A model generated the notes under the pieces. It was not told the origin of the DNA and ran no database searches. It saw nothing but the letters and a program-made list of their open reading frames with translations. From Lentibacillus lipolyticus (GTDB lineage: Bacteria > Bacillota > Bacilli > Bacillales > Amphibacillaceae): DNA of 64,000 nucleotides. The DNA lies in the NCBI GenBank assembly GCA_004145795.1, contig SEIO01000001.1:1-64000 (forward strand), given 5' to 3'. The position numbers and the translations under genes were made by a program. Below, piece after piece: positions 54,447 to 62,933 of the stretch. Numbering within the stretch: position 1 is the first letter of the stretch; each line of letters starts with the position of its first letter.

Positions 54447-55640
54447 CTAACGCAGCAAAATAGTTATGTTGCTTGCGGCGACCAGAATAACGATAGCTAG
54501 AAAAAACATTAAGGTTACTGCCAGTAAAGCAGCCAGAATGAACACAATGTACTTGCTAATTGTGTCCATGACGGAGATAACCGGACCATCGCCAATCGGT
54601 TGCAATATTGCCGCTGCCAGCTTGTAGATGAGTGCAATGGCAAAAATCTTGATAGCAGGAAAAATGGCAATAAACACAATGATCAGCACACCAGCAATAC
54701 CAACTGCATTTTTCAAGAGCAATGACGCACTCAATATCGTATCGGCTGCATCTGTAAATGTACGGCCTACAACTGGGATAAAATTGCCAGTGATAAACTT
54801 GGTTGTTTTCATGGCCACACCATCCTGGACCGCACTGGTAGCCCCCTGAACAGACATAACACCCAAAAATATCGTTAGAAAGATGCCAAGTGTCCCCATA
54901 CCAACCTGTTTCAGTAAATTTGCCAGCTTTGATACGCTGTAATTTTCATTCAAGTTGCTGACAATAATTAACAGAGCCGCTAAAAACAGTAAAGGCAGAA
55001 TGAATTTCGAAACGAGCACCCCACTCATATTAATAAGAAATACAATAACAGGGTGAAAAAAGGAGACCGTCATAACATTTCCGAGTGTTGCCATAATGCC
55101 CAACATCAAGGGGAGCAGGGCTATCATGAAGCTGCTCATCGTATCAATCGCATCTTTCGCATAGGAGACTGCCACATAAAAACTGTTCAGCGCTAAGAAT
55201 ATAAGGACAATATAGACAACATAGTAGGCTATTTTGCTGATGGCACTTTTTTCAAAAGCCGTGTGAATCGTTTGCAGGATAACGGAAAATAATGTGAGCA
55301 ACAGCAGTTTGCCCAGGAGCTTTCCATTAAGTATTAGTTCATGAAGCAGAAATTCTAAAACGCCCCATAATGTGTTTTTGATTGAAAAAGATCCATTGTC
55401 CTTAATGAACTCATAAATGCTCGTTTTCTCAAGTTCGGGTACATAGCCGCCATATTCATGTTCAAGTGTTTTCCAGAAAGAATGGATCCCGTCAAGTGAA
55501 ATGTCATTTAAGAGCTGATTTTCCATATTTTCAGCCGGGTTCGCTTTGTCCGGTCCATTCTCAGCGGAAACAATAGGTTGTCCAAGAAGGAGCGACAGCA
55601 GAATGAAAATGACACCAGCTTTCCACTTCGTCTGTTTCAC
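54447..55640 (-). CDS. spoIIIAE: SpoIIIAE, multi-pass membrane protein
   Basis: 397 aa from GTG 55640; the ATG at 55649 is only 1 nt after the AAAGGAG ribosome site. A cleavable signal-like segment (about 8-24) and roughly eight hydrophobic helices. GNFIPVVGRTFTDAADTI and PIGDGPVISVMDTISKY are conserved SpoIIIAE stretches. It is an essential component of the mother-cell side of the A-Q channel; its transport role is still unresolved. Confidence 0.92.
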   Translation of the reverse strand: MKQTKWKAGVIFILLSLLLGQPIVSAENGPDKANPAENMENQLLNDISLDGIHSFWKTLEHEYGGYVPELEKTSIYEFIKDNGSFSIKNTLWGVLEFLLHELILNGKLLGKLLLLTLFSVILQTIHTAFEKSAISKIAYYVVYIVLIFLALNSFYVAVSYAKDAIDTMSSFMIALLPLMLGIMATLGNVMTVSFFHPVIVFLINMSGVLVSKFILPLLFLAALLIIVSNLNENYSVSKLANLLKQVGMGTLGIFLTIFLGVMSVQGATSAVQDGVAMKTTKFITGNFIPVVGRTFTDAADTILSASLLLKNAVGIAGVLIIVFIAIFPAIKIFAIALIYKLAAAILQPIGDGPVISVMDTISKYIVFILAALLAVTLMFFLAIVILVAASNITILLR

Positions 55641-55669
55641 AGAACACATACTCCTTTCCCGGACCCTTC

Positions 55670-56062
55670 CTACACAGTAGAAACAAAACGCAGGATTGTT
55701 TCTACGACCGCACTGATAATTGGTATGGCAAGCAGCAGGATAAATATTTTTCCGGCCAATTCTATTTTTGCTGCAACAGAATTTAGCCCGGCATCCTTGG
55801 TAATATTAGCTCCAAGCTCAGCAATATAAGCAATCCCGATGATTTTCAGAATCGTCTTCATATACATCCCATCGACATTTGCTTTGGTACCCAGCGACTC
55901 TAGCAGTTGAAAAATAGTGCCAATTTGACTGATAACGGCAAGAAAAATCATAATTCCAGTCGTGACCACGAGCAAGAATGCAAAAGAAGCATTCACTTCT
56001 TTGATGATCATATATAAAATGCTTGCAATGATACCGATGATAACGATTTGTATAATATCCAT
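55670..56062 (-). CDS. spoIIIAD: SpoIIIAD, membrane protein
   Basis: 130 aa, about four hydrophobic helices; ILKIIGIAYIAELGANITKD is the family hallmark. It is homologous to SpoIIIAC and acts in the same channel. It lies 20 nt ahead of spoIIIAE and 6 nt after spoIIIAC. Confidence 0.92.
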   Translation of the reverse strand: MDIIQIVIIGIIASILYMIIKEVNASFAFLLVVTTGIMIFLAVISQIGTIFQLLESLGTKANVDGMYMKTILKIIGIAYIAELGANITKDAGLNSVAAKIELAGKIFILLLAIPIISAVVETILRFVSTV

Positions 56063-56068
56063 TCACTA

Positions 56069-56275
56069 CTACCCCTGGAAAAGGAATACAGATTTAATCT
56101 GCTGAAAGAGGTCTGCAAGCTGATTAACAACCATTACCATGACAATTACAAACCCTACAACTGTTGCGAAATGAGCCATGTCTTCTTTCCCCATTTGCTT
56201 CAAGATCGTATGAATGAGTGCAACAATAATCCCAATTCCCGCAATCTGAAATAATATGGATGCATCAATAGCCAT
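56069..56275 (-). CDS. spoIIIAC: SpoIIIAC, membrane protein
   Basis: 68 aa with two membrane helices (about 8-24 and 35-55). LFQIAGIGIIVALIHTILKQ and GKEDMAHFATVVGFVIVMVM match SpoIIIAC. Part of the SpoIIIA complex. It lies 22 nt after spoIIIAB. Confidence 0.92.
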   Translation of the reverse strand: MAIDASILFQIAGIGIIVALIHTILKQMGKEDMAHFATVVGFVIVMVMVVNQLADLFQQIKSVFLFQG

Positions 56276-56297
56276 AGCTGGTGTGCTCCTTTCCCCT

Positions 56298-56810
56298 CTA
56301 TATCAGCAGCAATACGACAAATAGCCCACACAATACGCCTAAACTTTTTGCCATTTTTCCGTATTTGAACTGATTTTCCCTTGCCTCTTCCAACTGTCGG
56401 TCCAAATGTTTTATTGCTAAATGGATATGTTTCTGCTGCTGATCGAAGTCATGCTGCCCAAGTGTCCTGCCAAACTGTTTCATGATCTCTCCTTCACTTT
56501 CAGATAAAGATGATGTTTCCAGTAACTCAGAGACTCGGCTATTCCAGGCACTGTACAAATCGGTCGCTGTCTTCTGCATCGAACAGTTCATGTCATAAAA
56601 AAAGGTGCTCAGCGGTTCCGGAATTTGTTTGGCTATTGTTGCAAATGCTTCTGGTAAAGGCAGCTGGCTGTATAAAATTTCTGCTTCCAGTATCTGCAGG
56701 GCATTTTTTAATTGCCGGATATGCTTCGGACGTTCATTGAGTCTTCTGCTGACTTCAAACCCGATCAGCGTTGTTGTGCCTATGAAAAGAAGTGCGCCAA
56801 TCCACATCAT
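56298..56810 (-). CDS. spoIIIAB: SpoIIIAB, GspF-like membrane protein
   Basis: 170 aa with a membrane helix at each end (about 2-18 and 150-168). KHIRQLKNALQILEAEILYS and GRTLGQHDFDQQQKHI are family hallmarks. It resembles the GspF platform proteins of secretion systems and may couple to the ATPase SpoIIIAA. Two adjacent ATGs (56810 and 56807) could each be the start. It overlaps spoIIIAA by 56 nt. Confidence 0.92.
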   Translation of the reverse strand: MMWIGALLFIGTTTLIGFEVSRRLNERPKHIRQLKNALQILEAEILYSQLPLPEAFATIAKQIPEPLSTFFYDMNCSMQKTATDLYSAWNSRVSELLETSSLSESEGEIMKQFGRTLGQHDFDQQQKHIHLAIKHLDRQLEEARENQFKYGKMAKSLGVLCGLFVVLLLI

Positions 56811-57732
56811 CTGTTAAGCACCCCGATTTTTGCAAAAGGTTTTCTTCTTGTTGATTATAAATACGATGAATATCACCAGGCCTTTTATATCTGTTCAGCA
56901 GGACAAATCGCTGAAATACATGGTGGTCAAATAAAGGCTTTAGGGATGGACGTTTTTTCAGTTCCATTAATGAATCGCCATGAATCGTACAAATCACCGT
57001 TACACCAGCATTGACAGCTTCCATAAGTGCTTCCGCATCGGATGCGCTTCCGATTTCGTCTACAATCAGAATTTCAGGCGACATCGACCGGATCATCATC
57101 ATCATGCCTTCCTTTTTGGGACAGGCATCCATCACATCGGTCCGAATGCCCAAATCATGCTGCGGAACACCTTTTTTGGATCCGGCTATTTCGGATCGCT
57201 CGTCCACTATACATACTTTACGAGGATCGGCATTTCCCCAGCCTGTTCCGATCAGACGGGCGATATCACGAATAAGTGTTGTTTTTCCGGTTTGTGGCGG
57301 ACCAGCCAGAAGTGTATTGAAATAACGCTGCTGGTACAAGTACGGGATAAGTGATTTGGCCGCACCAATCTTTTGTTTGGCGATACGGATATTAAAAGAT
57401 GCAATATGCTGAATCGCTTTGACTTGTCCATTTAGTGTATTAACCTTTCCCGATAAACCGACACGGTGGCCTCCTTCAATCGTGACATAGCCTTCACGCA
57501 GTTCGTCTTCCATCCGATACAGCGAAAACTCACTGAGCTGGTTCATGACAAATATGCTGTCTTTTCGCTCCGGCCGCACATCTTCTATCCACTCAGCATG
57601 ATCATCAAAAACAAGTTCTACAGGCTGCTGAAGCCGGAACCGGATTTCTTGTACGGATCCCCAGCGATTGCCAATTCTATTGTGTATGGCCACTTTTATG
57701 TGTTCCGGAAATAATTGTAGTATTTCGTCCAT
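56755..57732 (-). CDS. spoIIIAA: SpoIIIAA, secretion-type ATPase
   Basis: 325 aa P-loop ATPase related to VirB11/GspE proteins. Walker A GPPQTGKTTLIRDIARL near residue 146; Walker B ILIVDEIGSASDAEAL. It is the first gene of the eight-gene spoIIIA operon and probably powers the A-Q channel. A sigma-E-like promoter stands about 35-60 nt upstream. B. subtilis has yqhV between efp and spoIIIAA; it is absent here. Confidence 0.94.
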   Translation of the reverse strand: MDEILQLFPEHIKVAIHNRIGNRWGSVQEIRFRLQQPVELVFDDHAEWIEDVRPERKDSIFVMNQLSEFSLYRMEDELREGYVTIEGGHRVGLSGKVNTLNGQVKAIQHIASFNIRIAKQKIGAAKSLIPYLYQQRYFNTLLAGPPQTGKTTLIRDIARLIGTGWGNADPRKVCIVDERSEIAGSKKGVPQHDLGIRTDVMDACPKKEGMMMMIRSMSPEILIVDEIGSASDAEALMEAVNAGVTVICTIHGDSLMELKKRPSLKPLFDHHVFQRFVLLNRYKRPGDIHRIYNQQEENLLQKSGCLTDDVDWRTSFHRHNNADRV

Positions 57733-57766
57733 AGCATGTCCTCACTTTTATAATTGCTTGTTAGTA

Positions 57767-57794
57767 AATATATGATTGCCGCTACGAAATATGA
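57767..57794 (-). promoter_or_regulatory. Sigma-E promoter of the spoIIIA operon
   Basis: Minus strand: TCATATT (57788-57794) fits -35 KMATATT. CATATATT (57767-57774) fits -10 CATACAHT with one mismatch. The spacer is 13 nt. The spoIIIA operon is sigma-E dependent in B. subtilis. Confidence 0.7.
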
Positions 57795-57900
57795 CATGAG
57801 GTATAAAAAAAGCGAGTGGTAGATCAACCCGTCATTTAAATTATGCAGTTCCTATCAACCACATTGGAAAATGAATAACAGTTACGGAAGGAATAAATAA

Positions 57901-57944
57901 AGATCCGAATGGCATCAACTGAATGTTGACTACCATTCGGATCT
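57901..57944 (-). terminator. Terminator of efp
   Basis: AGATCCGAATGG (57901-57912) pairs with CCATTCGGATCT (57933-57944), 12 bp perfect, followed on the minus strand by TTATTTATTCC. Next to it, AAGAGACTAAAACAAAAATA (minus strand, about 57955-57976) is the same type of leader as in the repeats at 8034 and 39111. Confidence 0.8.
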
Positions 57945-57980
57945 TTTGTTACTTCGGTATTTTTGTTTTAGTCTCTTTTT

Positions 57981-58538
57981 TTACGCTCGTGAAACATATT
58001 TTCCTTCAGCTGTGTTAATGACCAGAACATCACCCTGGTTGATAAAAAATGGCACTTGCACGACATATCCCGTTTCAAGTGTGGCAGGTTTTGTCCCCCC
58101 GCTCGCTGTATCACCTTTCACCCCCGGCTCTGTTTCGGCCACTTCCAATTCCACGTTTTTAGGGAGCTCCACTCCGATGATTTCCCCTTCATAGGAGGTT
58201 ATGGACACCTCCATATTTTCCTTCATGAAATTGAGCTCTTTCTCAATTTGGCTAGTTTGCAATTCAAGTTGTTCATATGTGTTTGTATCCATAAACGCAT
58301 GGGTATCACCGGAAGCATATAAATATTGCATTTTCCTGTTTTCGATATGTGCCCGGTTCACTTTTTCGCCGGCCCGGAATGTTTTTTCCTGTATATTGCC
58401 ATTACGGAGATTTCTAAGTTTGGACCTGACAAATGCAGCGCCTTTGCCCGGTTTAACGTGCTGAAAATCAATTACTTGCCAAATATCATTATCTACTTCA
58501 ATCGTTAATCCAGTCTTGAAGTCATTTACTGAGATCAT
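57981..58538 (-). CDS. efp: Translation elongation factor P
   Basis: 185 aa of three beta-barrel domains. [13 protein letters not shown] places the tip lysine at residue 32, the modification site in Bacillus. It eases ribosome stalling at proline runs. AAGGAGG precedes the ATG, and papA ends 19 nt upstream. Confidence 0.97.
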   Translation of the reverse strand: MISVNDFKTGLTIEVDNDIWQVIDFQHVKPGKGAAFVRSKLRNLRNGNIQEKTFRAGEKVNRAHIENRKMQYLYASGDTHAFMDTNTYEQLELQTSQIEKELNFMKENMEVSITSYEGEIIGVELPKNVELEVAETEPGVKGDTASGGTKPATLETGYVVQVPFFINQGDVLVINTAEGKYVSRA

Positions 58539-58557
58539 ATGGAAATCCTCCTTCAGT

Positions 58558-59619
58558 TTATAATTGAATCAATTCTTTCGGGGCTTTTGTCAATCGTTCG
58601 CTTCCCGATCTCGTCAAAATCATATCATCCTCTATGCGGCAGCCGCCAACATTTGGAATATAAATGCCTGGTTCCACCGTTACGACCATCCCTTCTTCCA
58701 GTTCTTTGTCTGATCGGAATGATAGGCTTGGCCCTTCATGTACCTCCATGCCGAGCCCGTGCCCTGTTGAATGGCCGAAATAATCACCATAGCCCTGTTC
58801 CTTGATATAATCTCTTGTCAATGCATCTGCTTCCTTCCCGGTTATTCCCGGCTTCAGCCCGTTAACGCCTCGTAATTGTGCTTCAAGAACAGTATTATAA
58901 ATAGCCTGCAGCTCGGAATTGATCTCACCGACAGCAACGGTTCTTGTTATATCAGAGCAATAGCCGTTAATTAGGGCACCATAATCCATGGTGACAAGCT
59001 CGCCGGACTGAATCTCTTTCTCGGAAGCCACACCATGTGGAAGTGCAGCCCTGTAACCGGACGCAACGATAATATCAAAGCTTGAAGAGGTGGCTCCTTG
59101 TTGGCGCATGAAAAATTCCAGTTCGTTGGATATATCTATTTCTTTTACACCAGGCTCCAAATAACGCTGAATGTGTGTGAATGCATCATCAGCAATTTGA
59201 GCCGCTTTCTTCAAAATGTTAAGTTCTTCCTCTGACTTTTTTAGACGGAGATTTTCCACCAGTCCACTTACACCGACTAGTTCCGCAGAAAATGTCTCTT
59301 TATACAACTCATATGTTGAAAATGTGACATGGTCTTTTTCAAACCCTAAACGCTTCACATCCATCTCTTTCAGCTGGCTGCTTATTACCTCATGAATCAG
59401 CTGTTTATGTTCCACAACTGTAAATCCAGCTGCCTGTTCATTAGCTTGCTCTATGTAACGGAAGTCCGTAATAAACCTGGCATCGTTCTGGCTGACAATA
59501 ACAGCACCCGCTGTGCCGGAAAACCCGGTAAGATACCTTCTGTTCACTGGGCTCATGACCAAAATCGCATCAAGTTTCTCCCCCTCCAGTTGTTGACGAA
59601 GTTTGTTTAGTTTCCCCAT
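58558..59619 (-). CDS. papA: Xaa-Pro dipeptidase/aminopeptidase (PapA/YqhT)
   Basis: 353 aa M24 pita-bread protease. Creatinase-like N-terminal domain (1-125); metal ligands in [18 protein letters not shown] (two Asp), [14 protein letters not shown] (His), VVTVEPGIY (Glu) and CRIEDDMI (Glu). It cleaves peptides with proline in second position. It lies 14 nt after aroQ and upstream of efp, as in B. subtilis. Confidence 0.92.
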   Translation of the reverse strand: MGKLNKLRQQLEGEKLDAILVMSPVNRRYLTGFSGTAGAVIVSQNDARFITDFRYIEQANEQAAGFTVVEHKQLIHEVISSQLKEMDVKRLGFEKDHVTFSTYELYKETFSAELVGVSGLVENLRLKKSEEELNILKKAAQIADDAFTHIQRYLEPGVKEIDISNELEFFMRQQGATSSSFDIIVASGYRAALPHGVASEKEIQSGELVTMDYGALINGYCSDITRTVAVGEINSELQAIYNTVLEAQLRGVNGLKPGITGKEADALTRDYIKEQGYGDYFGHSTGHGLGMEVHEGPSLSFRSDKELEEGMVVTVEPGIYIPNVGGCRIEDDMILTRSGSERLTKAPKELIQL

Positions 59620-59633
59620 TTAACCATTCCTTT

Positions 59634-60065
59634 CTATTTACTTTCCAAAAAAGCCAAGGCAGCCAGTCTGTAGCTGTTCTTCCCAAACCCGACAATCTGC
59701 CCATAACACACGGCTGCCAACAAGGACTGGTGGCGGAAAGCTTCACGCTGGTGCACATTCGATATATGCACTTCAATAACGGGGGTATCGATTGCCGCAA
59801 TAGCATCACGTAAGGCAATACTTGTATGCGTATAGGCAGCAGGATTAAACAGAATGCCATCATAACACCCATTCGCCTGATGAAGACAGTCAATCAGTTC
59901 TCCCTCGTGATTGGACTGAAAGCTTTCCAATTCACCCCCGTACTTGTGTACCAATTCGGACAGTTCCTCTTCAATTGATTGCAGCGTGAATTCCCCATAT
60001 ACGTCCTTCTCTCGTTTTCCAAGCAAGTTAATGTTAGGGCCATTCATAAGCAAAAGCCGATTCAT
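59634..60065 (-). CDS. aroQ: Type II 3-dehydroquinate dehydratase
   Basis: 143 aa. NGPNINLLGKRE near the N-terminus has the catalytic-loop residues; FNPAAYTHTSIALRDAI and EVHISNVHQREAFRHQS (catalytic His) follow. It makes 3-dehydroshikimate in aromatic amino acid synthesis. ATG 60065 follows AAAGGAATGAG; an ATG at 60074 abuts the ribosome site. Confidence 0.95.
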   Translation of the reverse strand: MNRLLLMNGPNINLLGKREKDVYGEFTLQSIEEELSELVHKYGGELESFQSNHEGELIDCLHQANGCYDGILFNPAAYTHTSIALRDAIAAIDTPVIEVHISNVHQREAFRHQSLLAAVCYGQIVGFGKNSYRLAALAFLESK

Positions 60066-60190
60066 TGCACTCATTCCTTTACCATTACCAGAATAATTGA
60101 GGACTGTTATAGTTTATCATAAACAGAAACGTTTGAATAATGGTAACGCCCCAAAGTCATTAATGGCAAACCTACCCTCATATGCACTTA

Positions 60191-60706
60191 CTATTCCGCT
60201 TCCTCCTTAGCCCTTAATTGGTACAATGTATCATTATAGTCATAGGAGATGGAATATCCAATAAAAGTACCATATAATATATACAAACAGATCGTTGACA
60301 CAATGGTGTTTGCATTAAAATCAGCTAAAGGAGGAATGTTTGGGAAGATTGGCTGCAACAAATAAAACACAATCCCCCACAAAACGATGCCATAAGCGGC
60401 CCCCATTAAAAACGTCTCTATTTTTTTAAAGAAAATGTGGTAAACAAATGCAACTGCCATGGACAGCAATCCTGTCATCACAACCGTCAACATGTTACCC
60501 AGCCAGCTGTTCGTCCAGTCTGCCGTTATCCATGAACGAAGCAGATAGCTCTTCGGTGTTACCTCCGAAAAGTTGAAAAAATAAAGGACGATGCCAAGGA
60601 ACCCAAAAAGCAGACCGCCCACAAAACCTGTGATCAGCGACCTGGACAATAGAGACAGTGGCTCCTCCCTCTTGTTCTGTTCCAGTCGTTTATCCTCGTT
60701 ACCCAT
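60191..60706 (-). CDS. yqhR: YqhR/FigP, conserved membrane protein
   Basis: 171 aa with about four hydrophobic segments and a polar N-terminus. The start at 60706 follows GTGGAGGTG. Its place upstream of aroQ-papA-efp matches B. subtilis yqhR, since renamed figP after its reported partnership with SpoVAF in spore germination; spoVAF is at the far left of this window. Identification by position and topology is good, while the function here is inferred. The gap 60066-60190 has no clear terminator. Confidence 0.8.
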   Translation of the reverse strand: MGNEDKRLEQNKREEPLSLLSRSLITGFVGGLLFGFLGIVLYFFNFSEVTPKSYLLRSWITADWTNSWLGNMLTVVMTGLLSMAVAFVYHIFFKKIETFLMGAAYGIVLWGIVFYLLQPIFPNIPPLADFNANTIVSTICLYILYGTFIGYSISYDYNDTLYQLRAKEEAE

Positions 60707-60970
60707 TAGAAACACCTCCACTTTTATTGTGGCCAATGACCAAAAATCCAATCATGCCATTTTAAAAGGATTGGTTATTGAATATTATTAGTTAAAAGGT
60801 TTATTATTTAGTAAAATAGAATTTAGACAGATTATGCATATTTTACACAGGACAGGAAACAATGGGAGCAGCAGAATGCATTTTATACATTTTTTGTTGC
60901 AGCTGATATTTATAGCAAAAAAGTGGTATACCATTAGTAAGTAATGATTATATGAAAGGGGGATAACCAG

Positions 60971-61348
60971 GTGGTTGGCAATAAATTTTCCTTAGTGGTT
61001 TACTCGATTATCGGCCTTGCCGTTATCGGGGTCATTACACAGCTCTTCACAAACACAGCATCCTTCTTGACAAGCATACTGATGATGATTGGTTTTGCTG
61101 CAGCCGTCTTTGCGGTCATCTATTTTTTCATGTTCCGGAAGGGTGGCAGCGCTTCCAGTGATGCAAAAAAATATAAGCAGGCAGTCAAACAATCCAAATC
61201 AAAATACAACCAAAACCAAATCAAGCCCAAACATAACACTTCTCAGCAGCAGACAAAGGCAATGAAAAAGAAGCCTCATAAACGTGCATCCCATTTAAGG
61301 GTGATTGATGGCAATAAATCCAAACGAAAAAACCGGGCCAGCTTCTAA
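60971..61348 (+). CDS. YqhP, SA1362-family membrane protein
   Basis: 125 aa: two hydrophobic segments (about 5-25 and 31-52) then a strongly basic, Gln/Lys-rich, probably disordered tail (pI very high). SA1362/YqhP family by position and composition; function unknown. GTG start at 60971, 9 nt after AAAGGGGG. The 219-bp gap upstream (to yqhR) contains its promoter region, unresolved. Confidence 0.75.
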   Translation: MVGNKFSLVVYSIIGLAVIGVITQLFTNTASFLTSILMMIGFAAAVFAVIYFFMFRKGGSASSDAKKYKQAVKQSKSKYNQNQIKPKHNTSQQQTKAMKKKPHKRASHLRVIDGNKSKRKNRASF

Positions 61349-61361
61349 TACTGGACCGGTT
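61331..61361 (+). terminator. Terminator overlapping the yqhP stop
   Basis: AACCGGGCCAG (61331-61341) and CTGGACCGGTT (61351-61361) pair over 11 positions with one G-A mismatch, followed by TTATTTT. The stop codon of yqhP lies in the loop. Confidence 0.75.
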
Positions 61362-62252
61362 TTATTTTGGCCAGCGTTCCAGGAACGCATTCGCCCGTCT
61401 TCTTCCTATATCAATTAACTGTCTCTTTAATTCATCTGTCAGTTTAAAATCGGTTGCCCCGATATTATCCACCGGGATAAAAATAATGTGGTGTTTATCT
61501 GACTTGGAAACGTACCGTGCATCATGTGCATGAAGCATCGTGCTGAACAGTGCATGAAACATATCGAGTGCATTCCCGATTTCACGCGGACCATTCTGTT
61601 CAGGATAACCACTCAGTTTCACCCCTAGTACAGGCCGTTTGTACTGGCGTCTTCCATCCTCAAATACCCATAATGGAAAATTGCTTAACAGGCCCCCGTC
61701 AACGATTAGGCTTTTCCGCTTTTTCCTGCCGCGCAATTTCTCCGGGATAAAAAAATATGGAAAGCCGGCACTCATCCGAACTGCTTTAGCAACCGGAAAG
61801 CTATTTGGTTCAATTCCATATATCCGCTGCAGATCATCTGGTATAACCACCAGTTTTCCAAGTGAAATGTCACTAACAATCACTTTCAGATAACCTGGTT
61901 TCAAATCACGAAAAGTATAAACACCTTTTCTGGCCAAGTGTTTATACAACCAATTTTCCAATTGATTCCCCTTATACAGGCCAAGCTGAAAATAAAGACT
62001 TAACCATTTCGAAAACGGAATAAACGAAGTCCATCGAGGCGGGTCCAAAAATTCCCGCACATCCAATTCCTCTACAAGCCCCTCCATTTCATCAATGCTG
62101 TATTCTGCTGCCAAAAGGGACGCTATGATAGCGCCGGCCGACGATCCAGCCACCCGTTCAAAGGAATAGTTATGTGCAGAAACTCGCTGTATGGCACCAA
62201 AAAGTGCATAGGCCTTGACACCGCCCCCAGAAAACACACCATCAATTTTCAT
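61362..62252 (-). CDS. Patatin-like phospholipase family protein (YqhO)
   Basis: 296 aa. DGVFSGGGVKAYAL (oxyanion motif), RVAGSSAGAII (nucleophile serine in GSSAG) and LIVDGGLLSNFPL (catalytic aspartate) form the patatin Ser-Asp dyad. It probably hydrolyses acyl groups from membrane lipids; the substrate is unknown. It converges on yqhP with stops 13 nt apart. Confidence 0.88.
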   Translation of the reverse strand: MKIDGVFSGGGVKAYALFGAIQRVSAHNYSFERVAGSSAGAIIASLLAAEYSIDEMEGLVEELDVREFLDPPRWTSFIPFSKWLSLYFQLGLYKGNQLENWLYKHLARKGVYTFRDLKPGYLKVIVSDISLGKLVVIPDDLQRIYGIEPNSFPVAKAVRMSAGFPYFFIPEKLRGRKKRKSLIVDGGLLSNFPLWVFEDGRRQYKRPVLGVKLSGYPEQNGPREIGNALDMFHALFSTMLHAHDARYVSKSDKHHIIFIPVDNIGATDFKLTDELKRQLIDIGRRRANAFLERWPK

Positions 62253-62370
62253 ATTGTCATCCCCGCCGCCTTTTTAAGAATGTATGCAGTCTGAAAAGAA
62301 AAATTTCCTCTTATCTATGTATAGAGGAGCGAGCGGCGAGGTAGAACAGACAATTAAATTGTTTGCCCAA

Positions 62371-62790
62371 TCATGCTTCATTTTCCTCAATGGTCTGACG
62401 CAAATCTTTCATGCGTAGACTGTCTTCCTTGAAATATTGCACCAAGTCACCAATCCTATCGATGGAGTTCCAGCTAAGATGATGCTCGATACCTTCAACA
62501 TCTTTATAAATCTTATCACTATCCACGCCAATAGTTTCAAGAAACTCCTCAAGAAGTTCATGCCTGTAAACAAGCCGTTTACCTAGTTTCTGACCTTTGG
62601 CAGTTAAAATAAAGCCGCGATATTTCTCATAATTGAGATACCCATCCTTGTCCAGCTTTTGTACCATTTTGGTAACGGACGACGGATGAACCTCCAACGC
62701 TTCCGCAATATCGGATACTCGGGCATATCCTTTCGATTCCATTAAATTATGGATTTGTTCAATATAGTCTTCCATGCTTGGAGTTGGCAT
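62371..62790 (-). CDS. mntR: Manganese-responsive regulator MntR
   Basis: 139 aa DtxR-family repressor. The N-terminus [11 protein letters not shown] places ligands D8 and E11 as in B. subtilis MntR; further ligands lie in the helix [15 protein letters not shown] winged helix (about 20-75, [19 protein letters not shown]) binds operators. It senses Mn2+ and represses its uptake genes. The ATG at 62790 is chosen by homology, with only a weak ribosome site (GAGTG). Confidence 0.92.
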   Translation of the reverse strand: MPTPSMEDYIEQIHNLMESKGYARVSDIAEALEVHPSSVTKMVQKLDKDGYLNYEKYRGFILTAKGQKLGKRLVYRHELLEEFLETIGVDSDKIYKDVEGIEHHLSWNSIDRIGDLVQYFKEDSLRMKDLRQTIEENEA

Positions 62791-62890
62791 TGAATCACTC
62801 ATTTCATGGGAATAATTTTTAGTTAACGCAACAATGTTTCTCCCTAAAGGATACATGAAAGCTGTGATTTAGACAAGTCATAGCATAAAC

Positions 62891-62927
62891 AAAAGGAGGG
62901 CCAGTTTTTGCACCTGGTCCCCCTTTT
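62891..62927 (-). terminator. Terminator of nrdJ
   Basis: AAAAGGAGGGCCAG (62891-62904) pairs with CTGGTCCCCCTTTT (62914-62927), 14 positions with one mismatch and one G-U. It lies just after the nrdJ stop on the minus strand; the A-tract supplies the terminal T-run. Confidence 0.8.
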
Positions 62928-62933
62928 CGCAAA

